A stretch of DNA of 36,580 nucleotides from Ga0077527 sp964533495 (lineage in GTDB: Bacteria > Pseudomonadota > Gammaproteobacteria > Burkholderiales > SG8-41), in assembly GCA_964533495.1 (NCBI GenBank), contig CAZHJU010000029.1, forward strand, positions 1 to 36,580, given 5' to 3'. Positions 7,472-14,638 of the stretch are shown here, piece after piece. Position 1 is the stretch's first letter, and every line of letters begins with the position of its first letter. Both the position numbers and the translations under genes were made by a program. A model generated the notes under the pieces. The model worked only from the letters and a program-made list of their open reading frames with translations. It ran no database searches and was not told the origin of the DNA.

Positions 7472-8236
7472 ATGGACCTGACCCTCGAACAGTACGAAAA
7501 GCTGAACCCGCGCTGCGAAATCGAGCACGGGGGCGTCGGCATGGTGTTTTCGACGCCGAGCGCGCTGACCCGCTGGCGCGTGGAATCGATCCATACCAAG
7601 GAGCCGTGGACGCTGGAGTGGATCGCCGGCTTCGCGCCCGGCGACATCCTGGTCGACTGCGGCGCCAATGTCGGCATGTACACGATCTGGGCCGCGGCGA
7701 CCCGCGGCGCCACGGTGTACGCCTTCGAGCCGGAATCCCAGAACTACGCGCTGCTGAACCGCAACATCCAGAACAACGGGTTGCAGGACAGGGTCAAGGC
7801 CTACTGCATGGGGCTGTCGGACAAGGCCGGCCTGTTCGACCTGCACATGGCGGACATGCGCGTCGGCGGCTCCTGCCACGCGGTGGACGAGGCGCTGGAC
7901 GCCTATCTGCGCCCGCTCAAGACCGTGTTCAGCCAGGGCTGCATCGCCGCCACGCTCGACGAGCTGGTGGCCGGGGGCGCGGTTCCGGTGCCGAACCATT
8001 TCAAGATCGACGTCGACGGTTTCGAGCACAAGGTCGTCGCCGGCGCGGCGAAGACCCTGCGCAATCCGGCGCTGCGCTCGGTGCTGATCGAGACCAACCA
8101 GAACCTGGAAGAGCACCGCGCGATGGTGCGCGAGCTCAACGCGCTGGGCCTGAAGCACGATCCGGCCCAAGTGCAGCGCGCCGAGCGCAAGTCCGGGGCT
8201 TTCAAGGGGGTTGCCGAGCATGTATTCCGCCGCTGA
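7472..8236 (+). CDS. FkbM-family SAM-dependent methyltransferase
   Basis: A 254-aa protein with the FkbM methyltransferase fold. SAM motif I is VDCGANVGMYTIWAA (Val61-Gly68 region), followed by the acidic loop VYAFEPESQNYALLNRNI. A later motif, NHFKIDVDGFEHKVVAGA, is the 'lKiDveG.E..vl.Ga' signature of the family, and LIETNQN follows. FkbM enzymes typically O-methylate sugars or polyketide hydroxyls, but many are uncharacterised. The stop overlaps the next gene by 17 bp, so the two are almost certainly co-translated and act together. The first ~50 residues before the core domain are specific to this protein. Confidence 0.9.
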   Translation: MDLTLEQYEKLNPRCEIEHGGVGMVFSTPSALTRWRVESIHTKEPWTLEWIAGFAPGDILVDCGANVGMYTIWAAATRGATVYAFEPESQNYALLNRNIQNNGLQDRVKAYCMGLSDKAGLFDLHMADMRVGGSCHAVDEALDAYLRPLKTVFSQGCIAATLDELVAGGAVPVPNHFKIDVDGFEHKVVAGAAKTLRNPALRSVLIETNQNLEEHRAMVRELNALGLKHDPAQVQRAERKSGAFKGVAEHVFRR

Positions 8237-8999
8237 GCTGCAGCTGGCCTACAAGGTCGGGAACGTGCCCTTCGGCATGTTTCCGTATCCGCATTTCTAT
8301 ATTCCCGAAGTGTTTCCGGCCGATTTCTACCGGCAGTTGCAGCAGAACCTGCCCGACCCGGCGGCGATGCGCCCGATCGAGGAGGTGCGCGCGGTCAAGG
8401 GCTACAAGGAGCGGTTCGTGCTCGGGCTGAACGACAGGGACCTGGCGGCGCTGCCCGCGGACAAGCACGTGTTCTGGTCGGAGTTTGCCGGCTGGCTGGT
8501 GGGCTCGAATTTCCGCTCGCTGGTGCTGCGCAAGTTCCAGTCCTTCATCGACCAGCGTTTCGCCGGCCAGCCGGGCGTCGAGGTCTACGACGAGGCGCTG
8601 CTGGTGCAGGACGTCACCAACTACAAGCTCGGGCCGCACACCGACGCGCCGCGCAAGGTGGTGACGATGCTGTTCTACCTGCCGGCCGACGACTCGCAGA
8701 AACACCTGGGCACTTCGATGTACCTGCCCAACGATTCGGCGTTCACCTGCGAGGGCGGGCCGCACCATGAGCGCGGGAAGTTCTCGCTGCTGCACACCAA
8801 TCCCTTCCTGCCGAACACGCTGTTCGCCTTCTTCAAGACCGACAATTCCTTCCACGGCGTCGAGCCGGTGGCCGATCCGGACTGCCGGCGCTGGCTGCTG
8901 CTCTACGACATTTACCTCAGGCCGGGGGCCGTCGCGCAGCCGCAGCCGGAGCCCACCGCCGCGCCGACGGTGGCACCGAAGCTGAAATTCTCGTTCTAG
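8220..8999 (+). CDS. 2-oxoglutarate/Fe(II)-dependent oxygenase-like protein
   Basis: A 259-aa protein with a prolyl-4-hydroxylase-like double-stranded beta-helix. The iron ligands are H140 and D142 in KLGPHTDAPRKVVTMLFYLP, and H212 in DNSFHGVEPV. An Arg at 223/224 (DCRRWLLLYDIYLR) is placed to bind 2-oxoglutarate. Start chosen at the ATG at 8220, 9 bases after AAGGGGG; a TTG at 8211 would add three residues. It overlaps the FkbM methyltransferase gene by 17 bp. The Pro/Ala-rich tail after about residue 235 looks disordered. Expected activity is hydroxylation of a substrate shared with the methyltransferase, perhaps a glycan or small metabolite; neither is identifiable. Confidence 0.85.
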   Translation: MYSAAELQLAYKVGNVPFGMFPYPHFYIPEVFPADFYRQLQQNLPDPAAMRPIEEVRAVKGYKERFVLGLNDRDLAALPADKHVFWSEFAGWLVGSNFRSLVLRKFQSFIDQRFAGQPGVEVYDEALLVQDVTNYKLGPHTDAPRKVVTMLFYLPADDSQKHLGTSMYLPNDSAFTCEGGPHHERGKFSLLHTNPFLPNTLFAFFKTDNSFHGVEPVADPDCRRWLLLYDIYLRPGAVAQPQPEPTAAPTVAPKLKFSF

Positions 9000-9033
9000 G
9001 GGGTTCCGGGGTCGGGCCGTCGCCCGGTGGCGG

Positions 9034-9990
9034 TCATTCGGGCACGATGTTCGCGGCCTTCGCCAGCCGCGCCCATTTTTCCAGCTCGCTCTGCTGGAAT
9101 TTCCGCAGTTCCGCCGGCGACTGCGGCGCGACCTGGATGCCCATCACCGCGAAGCGTTCGCGCACGTCGCCGCGGGCGAGGATCTTCGCCGATTCCGCGG
9201 CGAGCCGGTCGACGATGGCGGGCGGCGTGCCCGCCGGCGCGAACAGCGCGAACCAGGCGATCAGTTCGAAGCCCTTCACCGTTTCCGCGATCGCCGGCAC
9301 GTCCGGCAGCAGCGGATCGCGTTTCAGCGACGTCACGCCGAGGCCGCGCACCTTGCCCGATTTCACCTGCGGCGCGCCGGTGACCATGTCGGCATAGACC
9401 ATGTGGATCTGGCCGCTCATCACGTCGGTGAGCGCGGGCGGGATGCTCTTGTACGGGATGTGGTTCAGCTCGATGCCCGCCATCTGCTGCAGCATGAACA
9501 CCGGCACCAGGCTGCCGGCGCTGCCAGAGCCCGCGGCGAGCTTGCCCGGCTGCTTCTTCGCCAGCGCGATCAGCTCCGCCATGTTCTTCGCCGGCAGCGA
9601 GGGGTTCACGACCAGCACGAAGGCGATGGTGCCGATGCGGGCGATCGGAGCGAAATCCCCGACCGGATCGTAGTTGATCCTTTTCATCAGGCTGGGCGCG
9701 GCGGCGCTCGGCGTGTTGGTGCTCATCAGCAGTGTGTAGCCGTCCTTCGGCGCCCGGGCCGCAAGTTCCGCGCCGATGGTGCCGTTGGCGCCGGCACGGT
9801 TGTCGACGACCATCGCCTGGCCCAGTGCTTCGGCGAGGTTCTGTCCGACGGTGCGCGCGACGACATCGGTGGCGCTGCCCGCGCCGAAAGGCACGATGAT
9901 GCGCACCGGCCGCGCAGGATAGTCGGCGGCAGTCGCGACAGGTGCGGCCGCGGCAACGGCCGCGGCGGCCAGCAGGGCGGCGATGTTCAT
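9034..9990 (-). CDS. Bug-family (TTT) periplasmic substrate-binding protein
   Basis: A 318-aa binding protein of the tripartite tricarboxylate transporter family (TctC/Bug). A Sec signal (MNIAALLAAAAVAAAAPVATA) precedes ADYPARPVRIIVPFGAGSATDV, the family's invariant mature N-terminus ('yP.kpi.livpf.pGg..D'). DNRAGANGTIGAE and PALTDVMSGQIHMVYAD also match. The ATG at 9990 has GAGGAGGAAC upstream; the frame continues to 10104 but those residues would block the signal. No TctA/TctB membrane genes are present, the usual situation for the many orphan Bug proteins of Burkholderiales. Ligand is likely a carboxylate, aromatic or aliphatic; not predictable. Confidence 0.93.
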   Translation of the reverse strand: MNIAALLAAAAVAAAAPVATAADYPARPVRIIVPFGAGSATDVVARTVGQNLAEALGQAMVVDNRAGANGTIGAELAARAPKDGYTLLMSTNTPSAAAPSLMKRINYDPVGDFAPIARIGTIAFVLVVNPSLPAKNMAELIALAKKQPGKLAAGSGSAGSLVPVFMLQQMAGIELNHIPYKSIPPALTDVMSGQIHMVYADMVTGAPQVKSGKVRGLGVTSLKRDPLLPDVPAIAETVKGFELIAWFALFAPAGTPPAIVDRLAAESAKILARGDVRERFAVMGIQVAPQSPAELRKFQQSELEKWARLAKAANIVPE

Positions 9991-10019
9991 GATGAAGTTC
10001 CTCCTCGTTGCGGGTTCGG

Positions 10020-10697
10020 TCAGCCCAGCACCTTCACCAGCCAGCGGCCGATGTCGGCGACTTCCTCCAGGCACACCGAATGCTGCATCGGGTACTCGTG
10101 CCATTCGACGGCGTAGGCGGCCTTCTCCAGCAGGTCGCAGGAGTTGCGGCCCATCGCGTACGGCACCACCGGGTCGTGCGTGCCGTGGGCCATGAAGACG
10201 GCGGTTTTCGCGTTGACCGGCGCCGCCTCCCGGGCGAAGCTGTCGGCGAGCGGCAGGTAGGTCGACAGCGCCATCACGCCGGCGAGTTTCTCCGGATGGC
10301 GCAGTCCCGTCTGCAGCGCGATCGCGCCGCCCTGCGAGAAACCGGCGAGCACGATCTTCCCGGCGGCGATGCCGCGGGCGTTTTCCCGCGCGACCAGCTC
10401 CCCGATCTGCGCCTGCGATTCGCGCAGGCCTTTTTCATCGGCCTTGCGCGTGTGGCCCTCGAGATCGCCGAAGGAGATGTCGTACCAGGCGCGCATCCGG
10501 TGGCCGTTGTTGATCGTCACCGCGCGCACCGGCGCGTGCGGAAACACGAAGCGGATGCCCGGCGCGCCGGCGAGGTCGAGCTCGTTGACGATGGGCACGA
10601 AGTCGTTGCCGTCGGCGCCAAGGCCGTGCATCCAGATCACCGCGGCGGTGGGGTTTTGGGTGGTTTCGAGTTCGATGGTTTCTAGGGTAGGGGTCAT
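10020..10697 (-). CDS. Carboxylesterase (phospholipase/carboxylesterase family, alpha/beta hydrolase)
   Basis: A 225-aa cytosolic esterase of the EstB/acyl-protein-thioesterase family. The catalytic triad is visible: nucleophile Ser121 in LAGFSQGGAIALQTGL, Asp175 in AHGTHDPVVPY, and His206 in YPMQHSVCLEE. The N-terminal AVIWMHGLGADGNDFVPIV contains the oxyanion HGLGA loop. Length is typical. The ribosome site is weak. Downstream, its start region abuts the inverted-repeat element at 10723-10859. Natural substrate unknown; members hydrolyse short-chain esters. Confidence 0.92.
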   Translation of the reverse strand: MTPTLETIELETTQNPTAAVIWMHGLGADGNDFVPIVNELDLAGAPGIRFVFPHAPVRAVTINNGHRMRAWYDISFGDLEGHTRKADEKGLRESQAQIGELVARENARGIAAGKIVLAGFSQGGAIALQTGLRHPEKLAGVMALSTYLPLADSFAREAAPVNAKTAVFMAHGTHDPVVPYAMGRNSCDLLEKAAYAVEWHEYPMQHSVCLEEVADIGRWLVKVLG

Positions 10698-10722
10698 TGT
10701 TGGAAATTAAAAGTCAAAAGCT

Positions 10723-10859
10723 TTAGCCACAGAGGACACAGAGAGCACAGAGAAAAACCAAAGCAACAATCTCTATCCCAGTCCAACTCGGACAACCATT
10801 AAACCAGCCATGTAAAACCCAGAGGCAGCCTCTGTGCTCTCTGTGTCCTCTGTGGCTAA
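10723..10859. repeat. 137-bp element bounded by perfect 30-bp inverted repeats (CCACAGAG type)
   Basis: TTAGCCACAGAGGACACAG... at 10723-10752 is exactly reverse-complementary to 10830-10859, with a 77-bp AT-richer interior. The arms are built from the short unit (C/G)ACAGAG(G). Sequences of this kind occur widely in bacterial intergenic regions and give spurious peptides such as SHRGHREHRG and ATEDTESTE, both of which appear when this one is translated. The interior has no gene. The right arm reaches into mogA and supplies its stop codon (TAG at 10856-10858, minus strand). Confidence 0.85.
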
Positions 10860-11458
10860 GGTTTTTGTTTTTCCCGTATCGCCGATTTCGGCCGGAATGC
10901 CTTGCACACCGCATCGTTCGTCTCGATGTACGGTCCGCCGATCAGGTCGATGCAGTAGGGCACGGCGGCGAAGATGCCGTGCACCAGCGGCTTGCCCTGT
11001 TCGTCCTTCAGGCCCTCCAGCGTTTCCCTGATCGCCTTGGGCTGGCCGGGCAGGTTGATGATCAGCGCCTGTTTGCGGATCACCGCGACCTGCCGCGACA
11101 GGATCGCGGTCGGCACGAATTTCAGGCTGACCTGGCGCATCTGCTCGCCGAAGCCCGGCATCTCCCGGTCGCCGACGGCCAGCGTGGCCTCGGGCGTGAC
11201 GTCGCGCAGCGCCGGGCCGGTGCCGCCGGTGGTCAGCACGAGGCTGCAACCTTCCCGGTCAACGAGTTCCTTCAGCGCCGCTTCGATGGCCGGCCGTTCG
11301 TCGGGAATCAGCCGGGTGACCGCGCGCCAGGGCGGGTCGCTGATCGCCTGCCGGAGCCATTCTTCCAGCGCCGGCAGCCCTTCGTCCTTGTAGACGCCCT
11401 GCGAGGCGCGGTCGCTGACGGAGACGAGGCCGATGAGCAGTTCTGCGGGATTCGACAT
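10856..11458 (-). CDS. mogA: Molybdopterin adenylyltransferase MogA
   Basis: A 200-aa enzyme that adenylates molybdopterin with ATP in molybdenum cofactor synthesis, ahead of metal insertion by MoeA. LLIGLVSVSDRASQGVYKDEG at the start and VLTTGGTGPALRDVTPEA in the middle are the MoaB/MogA signatures. RKQALIINLPGQPKAI and the long C-terminal extension (PYCIDLIGGPYIET) distinguish MogA from MoaB. Length matches E. coli MogA (about 195). The last residues (AIREKQKP) are encoded at the edge of the CCACAGAG inverted-repeat element, which provides the stop codon, so the native C-terminus may have been altered by a few residues. Confidence 0.95.
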   Translation of the reverse strand: MSNPAELLIGLVSVSDRASQGVYKDEGLPALEEWLRQAISDPPWRAVTRLIPDERPAIEAALKELVDREGCSLVLTTGGTGPALRDVTPEATLAVGDREMPGFGEQMRQVSLKFVPTAILSRQVAVIRKQALIINLPGQPKAIRETLEGLKDEQGKPLVHGIFAAVPYCIDLIGGPYIETNDAVCKAFRPKSAIREKQKP

Positions 11459-11474
11459 GGCGCGGATTATAACT

Positions 11475-11999
11475 TCAGGCCGTGGAGTCGCCCGCGGGCT
11501 CCGCGGCCTCGATCACCGCCTTGATCATCTGGAACAGCGCGCGGAAATGTTTCGGCGGCTTGCCGCGCGCGCGTTCCCCGGCGGTATTGCGCAGCAGCGT
11601 GCGCAGCTGCTGGCTGTCGGTGCCGGGATGGGCGGCGATGAACTCGGCGAGTGCGCCCGGCTCGTCGAGCAGGCGCTCGCGCCAGCGCTCGATGCGGTGC
11701 AGCCGCGCGGTTTCCGCGGCCGAGGTCGAACGGAAACCTTCGAGTTTTTCGCGGATCGGCGCCGGATCGACATGGCGCATCAGCTTGCCGATGTACTGCA
11801 GCTGGCGCCGCCGCGCGCCGTGCGCGCGCAGCCTGCGCGCCTCGTCCACCGCCTCGCGCAGGTTTTCCGGCAGGTCGATGCCGGCGAGCTGCGCGTCGCC
11901 GAGTTCGACCAGCTCGGCGCCGATGTCCTGCAGCGCGGTCATGTCGCGCTTGCGCCGGCTTTTGCTCGGCAGGTCGTCGAAATCGGGCGTGTCTTCCAC
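11475..11999 (-). CDS. darP: Ribosome-associated protein DarP (YjgA/DUF615 family)
   Basis: About 174 aa; YjgA/DarP associates with late 50S assembly intermediates in E. coli and assists 23S maturation. The signature is clear: PSKSRRKRDMTALQDIGAEL, ARRRQLQYIGKLMRHVDPAP, then DSQQLRTLLRNTA and GKPPKHFRALFQ. Start is uncertain. The frame is open to an ATG at 12077, inside the same CCATGG that starts pmbA on the other strand. I prefer the GTG at 11999, because E. coli YjgA has only a short acidic lead before the conserved block and a -10-like TATCAT lies between the two candidates. Length would then be close to the 183-aa E. coli protein. Confidence 0.9.
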   Translation of the reverse strand: MEDTPDFDDLPSKSRRKRDMTALQDIGAELVELGDAQLAGIDLPENLREAVDEARRLRAHGARRRQLQYIGKLMRHVDPAPIREKLEGFRSTSAAETARLHRIERWRERLLDEPGALAEFIAAHPGTDSQQLRTLLRNTAGERARGKPPKHFRALFQMIKAVIEAAEPAGDSTA

Positions 12000-12023
12000 T
12001 TGGGCGGCGTCAAAAATGAAGCT

Positions 12024-12034
12024 GTTATGATAAC
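12024..12034. promoter_or_regulatory. Palindrome GTTATGATAAC, probable shared -10 of divergent darP and pmbA promoters
   Basis: A perfect 5-1-5 palindrome in an otherwise GC-rich divergent region. It presents TATGAT on the plus strand (42-50 bp before the pmbA ATG) and TATCAT on the minus strand (about 25-30 bp before the darP GTG). It could serve as back-to-back -10 elements or as an operator. No good -35 hexamers are seen. Confidence 0.35.
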
Positions 12035-12075
12035 GCCCTTTCAGCGCCCGCTCGCCGGCGGCGCCCCGCAAAGCC

Positions 12076-13440
12076 ATGGCATCACGACCCGCATCCCCGC
12101 CCGCATCGAGGCCTTTCTCCCATGACGAAGCCGCGCTGCGGCAGCTCGTCAGCGACGCGCTGGCCTACGCGCGCAGCCGCGGCGCGAGCGCCGCCGACGC
12201 CGAGGCCAGCGAGGGCTACGGCCAGACCGTCACCGCGCGCCAGGGCGAAGTCGAAACCATCGAGTACAACCGCGACAAGGGCATCGGCGTCAGCGTCTAC
12301 ATCGGAAAACAGCGCGGCCACGCCAGCAGTTCCGATTTCTCGCCGCAGGCGGTGCGCGACACCGTCGATGCCGCGCTGGCGATCGCGAAATACACCGCCT
12401 CCGACGACTGCGCCGGACTCGCCGATCCCGACACGCTGGCCCGCGAGTTTCCGGACCTCGACCTGATCCATCCCTGGGACATGCCGGTGGAGCGCGCGAT
12501 CGACATGGCGAAGGCCTGCGAAGCCGCCGGCTTCGCCGTCGACAAGCGCGTCAGCAATTCCGAAGGCGCGACGGTGTCCACCCAGCAGTCGCATTTCATC
12601 TACGGCAACACCCACGGCTTCCTCGCCGGCTACCCGAGCTCGCGCCACAGCATCTGGTGCGCGCTGATCGCCGGCAAGGGCGACGGCATGCAGCGCGACG
12701 ACTGGTACGAAACCTCGCGCGACCCCGCCGACCTGCCGGCGCCGGAATTCATCGGCCGCAGGGCCGGCGAACGCGCGATCGCGCGGCTCAAGGCGCGCAA
12801 GATCGCGACGCGGCAGGTGCCGGTGCTGTTCGAATCCGGCGTCGCCGCGAGCCTGATGGGGCATTTCGTGTCGGCGGTGTCCGGCGGCAGCCTTTACCGC
12901 AAGTCCTCCTTCCTGCCCGACAGCCTCGGCCAGGCGGTGTTCGCGCCGATCGTGCAGATGCGCGACCTGCCGCTGATTCCCAAGGGCATCGCCAGCGGCG
13001 CCTTCGACGAGGAGGGCGTGGCGACGCAGACCCGCGACATCGTGAAGGACGGCGTCGTGCAGGGTTATTTCCTCGCCACCTATTCCGGCCGCAAGCTCGG
13101 CATGAAATCCACCGGCAACGCCGGCGGCAACCACAACCTGGTCATGCAGGACACCGGCGAGGACTTCGCCGCGCTGCTGAAAAAAATGGGCAGCGGCCTG
13201 CTGGTCACCGAGCTGATGGGGCAGGGCGTCAACGCCGTCACCGGCGACTACTCGCGCGGCGCCGCCGGCTTCTGGGTGGAGAACGGCGTCATCGCCTATC
13301 CGGTGCAGGAGATCACCATCGCCGGCAACCTGAAGGACATGTACAGGCACATCGTCGCCATCGGCAACGACGTGTCGCGGCGCAGCTCGCGCCAGTGCGG
13401 CTCGGTGCTGGTCGAGGGGATGACCCTCGCCGGCAGCTGA
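12076..13440 (+). CDS. pmbA: Metalloprotease PmbA/TldE
   Basis: A 454-aa protein of the TldD/PmbA family. With TldD it forms a metalloprotease that trims modified peptides (microcin B17) and unfolded peptides; TldE/PmbA itself lacks the zinc site. Family features: RQGEVETIEYNRDKGIGVSVY, SDFSPQAVRDTVDAALAIAKYT, DLDLIHPWD, and the C-terminal ENGVIAYPVQEITIAGNLKDM and IGNDVSRRSSRQCGSVLVEGM. Length equals E. coli PmbA (450). The ATG overlaps the longest possible darP frame head to head. The stop codon is followed immediately by an AT-rich repeat copy. TldD is not in the window. Confidence 0.95.
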   Translation: MASRPASPPASRPFSHDEAALRQLVSDALAYARSRGASAADAEASEGYGQTVTARQGEVETIEYNRDKGIGVSVYIGKQRGHASSSDFSPQAVRDTVDAALAIAKYTASDDCAGLADPDTLAREFPDLDLIHPWDMPVERAIDMAKACEAAGFAVDKRVSNSEGATVSTQQSHFIYGNTHGFLAGYPSSRHSIWCALIAGKGDGMQRDDWYETSRDPADLPAPEFIGRRAGERAIARLKARKIATRQVPVLFESGVAASLMGHFVSAVSGGSLYRKSSFLPDSLGQAVFAPIVQMRDLPLIPKGIASGAFDEEGVATQTRDIVKDGVVQGYFLATYSGRKLGMKSTGNAGGNHNLVMQDTGEDFAALLKKMGSGLLVTELMGQGVNAVTGDYSRGAAGFWVENGVIAYPVQEITIAGNLKDMYRHIVAIGNDVSRRSSRQCGSVLVEGMTLAGS

Positions 13441-13477
13441 AATATAAAAATATCATTTATAATTAAATACTTATATA
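13441..13477 (-). repeat. AT-rich dispersed repeat, copy A (directly after the pmbA stop)
   Basis: Minus-strand reading: TATATAAGTATTTAATTATA then AATGATATTTTTATATT, aligning along its whole length with the copies at 20382 and 21523. It begins at the base after the pmbA TGA. On the plus strand it contains a perfect TATAAT (13458-13463) about 35 bp before the dctP-like start, so it may act as that gene's promoter. Confidence 0.75.
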
Positions 13478-13496
13478 AATTGATACTGGAGGACAC

Positions 13497-14597
13497 ATGC
13501 AACGGCGTTCATTCCTGAAGAAGGCGGGGCTGGGCCTCGCCGCGGGCGCGGCGGCGGCGCCGGCGATCGTGCACGCGCAGCCCAACATCCAGTGGCGGCT
13601 TGCATCGAGTTTCCCGAAAAGCCTCGACACGCTGTACGGCGCCGCCGAAATCCTCTCGCGCCGCGTGGCCGAAGGCACCGAGGGCAAGTTCCAGATCCGC
13701 GTTTTCGCGGCCGGCGAAATCGTGCCCGGCCTGCAGGTGCTCGACGCCGTGCAGAACGGCACCGTGCAGTGCGGGCACACCGCGCCCTATTACTACATCG
13801 GCAAGGATCCGGCCTTCGCCTTCGCCACCGCGGTGCCCTTCGGGCTCAATGCGCGCCAGCAGAACGCCTGGATGTACTACGGCGGCGGCAGGGAGGCGAT
13901 GGCCGAACTGTTCCGGGAATACGGCTGCGTGCAGTTTCCCAGCGGCAACACCGGCGTGCAGATGGGCGGCTGGTACCGCAGGGAGATCAAGTCGCTGGCC
14001 GACCTCAAGGGCCTCAAGATGCGCGTCGCCGGCATCGCCGGGCAGGTGCTGGCGAAACTCGGCGTCGTCGGCCAGCAGCTCGCCGGCGGCGAGATCTACC
14101 AGGCCCTCGAGCGCGGCACCATCGACGCCGCCGAATGGGTCGGTCCCTACGACGACGAGAAGCTCGGCTTCCAGAAGGTCGCGAAGTACTACTACTACCC
14201 CGGCTGGTGGGAGGGCGGCCCGCAGCTGTCGACCGTCGTCAACATCAAGCAGTGGGAGTCGCTGCCGAAGCACTACCGCTCGATTTTCGAGTCGGCCTGC
14301 GCCGAGGCCAACGTGCACATGCTGGCGCACTACGACGCGAAGAATCCCGAGGCGCTGAAAAAACTCGTCGCCGGCGGCGCGCAGTTGCGCCAGTTCCCGA
14401 AACCGGTGATGGAGGCGGCGCAGAAGGCGGCCTTCGAAATCTACGACGAGGCCGCGGCAAAAAGCGCACACTTCCGCCGCATCTACGCGCAGTGGCTGAA
14501 ATTCCGCAACGACCAGTTCCTGTGGTTCCGCGTCGCCGAGATGGGCTATGACAACTTCACCTTCAACAGCCCCATGCGGCCGGCGGTGAAGAAATAG
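13497..14597 (+). CDS. TRAP transporter solute-binding protein (DctP/TakP-like)
   Basis: A 366-aa periplasmic binding protein for a TRAP carrier. It begins MQRRSFLKKAGLGLAAGAAA, a twin-arginine signal, with cleavage likely after IVHA. The mature protein has WRLASSFPKSLDTLYGAAEI and GLKMRVAGIAGQVLAKLGV; this Arg region normally binds the ligand carboxylate. GTIDAAEWVGPYDDEKLGFQ is typical of the alpha-keto-acid (TakP) subgroup. A GGAGG ribosome site sits 8 bases upstream. The membrane subunits are not adjacent; a DctM/DctQ pair lies 7 kb away on the other strand. A carboxylate ligand is likely, perhaps a 2-oxoacid salt. Confidence 0.92.
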   Translation: MQRRSFLKKAGLGLAAGAAAAPAIVHAQPNIQWRLASSFPKSLDTLYGAAEILSRRVAEGTEGKFQIRVFAAGEIVPGLQVLDAVQNGTVQCGHTAPYYYIGKDPAFAFATAVPFGLNARQQNAWMYYGGGREAMAELFREYGCVQFPSGNTGVQMGGWYRREIKSLADLKGLKMRVAGIAGQVLAKLGVVGQQLAGGEIYQALERGTIDAAEWVGPYDDEKLGFQKVAKYYYYPGWWEGGPQLSTVVNIKQWESLPKHYRSIFESACAEANVHMLAHYDAKNPEALKKLVAGGAQLRQFPKPVMEAAQKAAFEIYDEAAAKSAHFRRIYAQWLKFRNDQFLWFRVAEMGYDNFTFNSPMRPAVKK

Positions 14598-14638
14598 GCG
14601 CCTCCGCCCCGCAGGGAGGCGCAGGATAAGGGGACGCC

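Noticed and set aside
10723..10914. Short minus-strand frame with LSHRGHREHRGC
   Set aside because: Translation of the CCACAGAG inverted-repeat element; this peptide recurs as a spurious annotation.
12076..13440. The protein as TldD rather than PmbA
   Set aside because: No HExxxH zinc motif is visible, and the N- and C-terminal signatures match PmbA/TldE.
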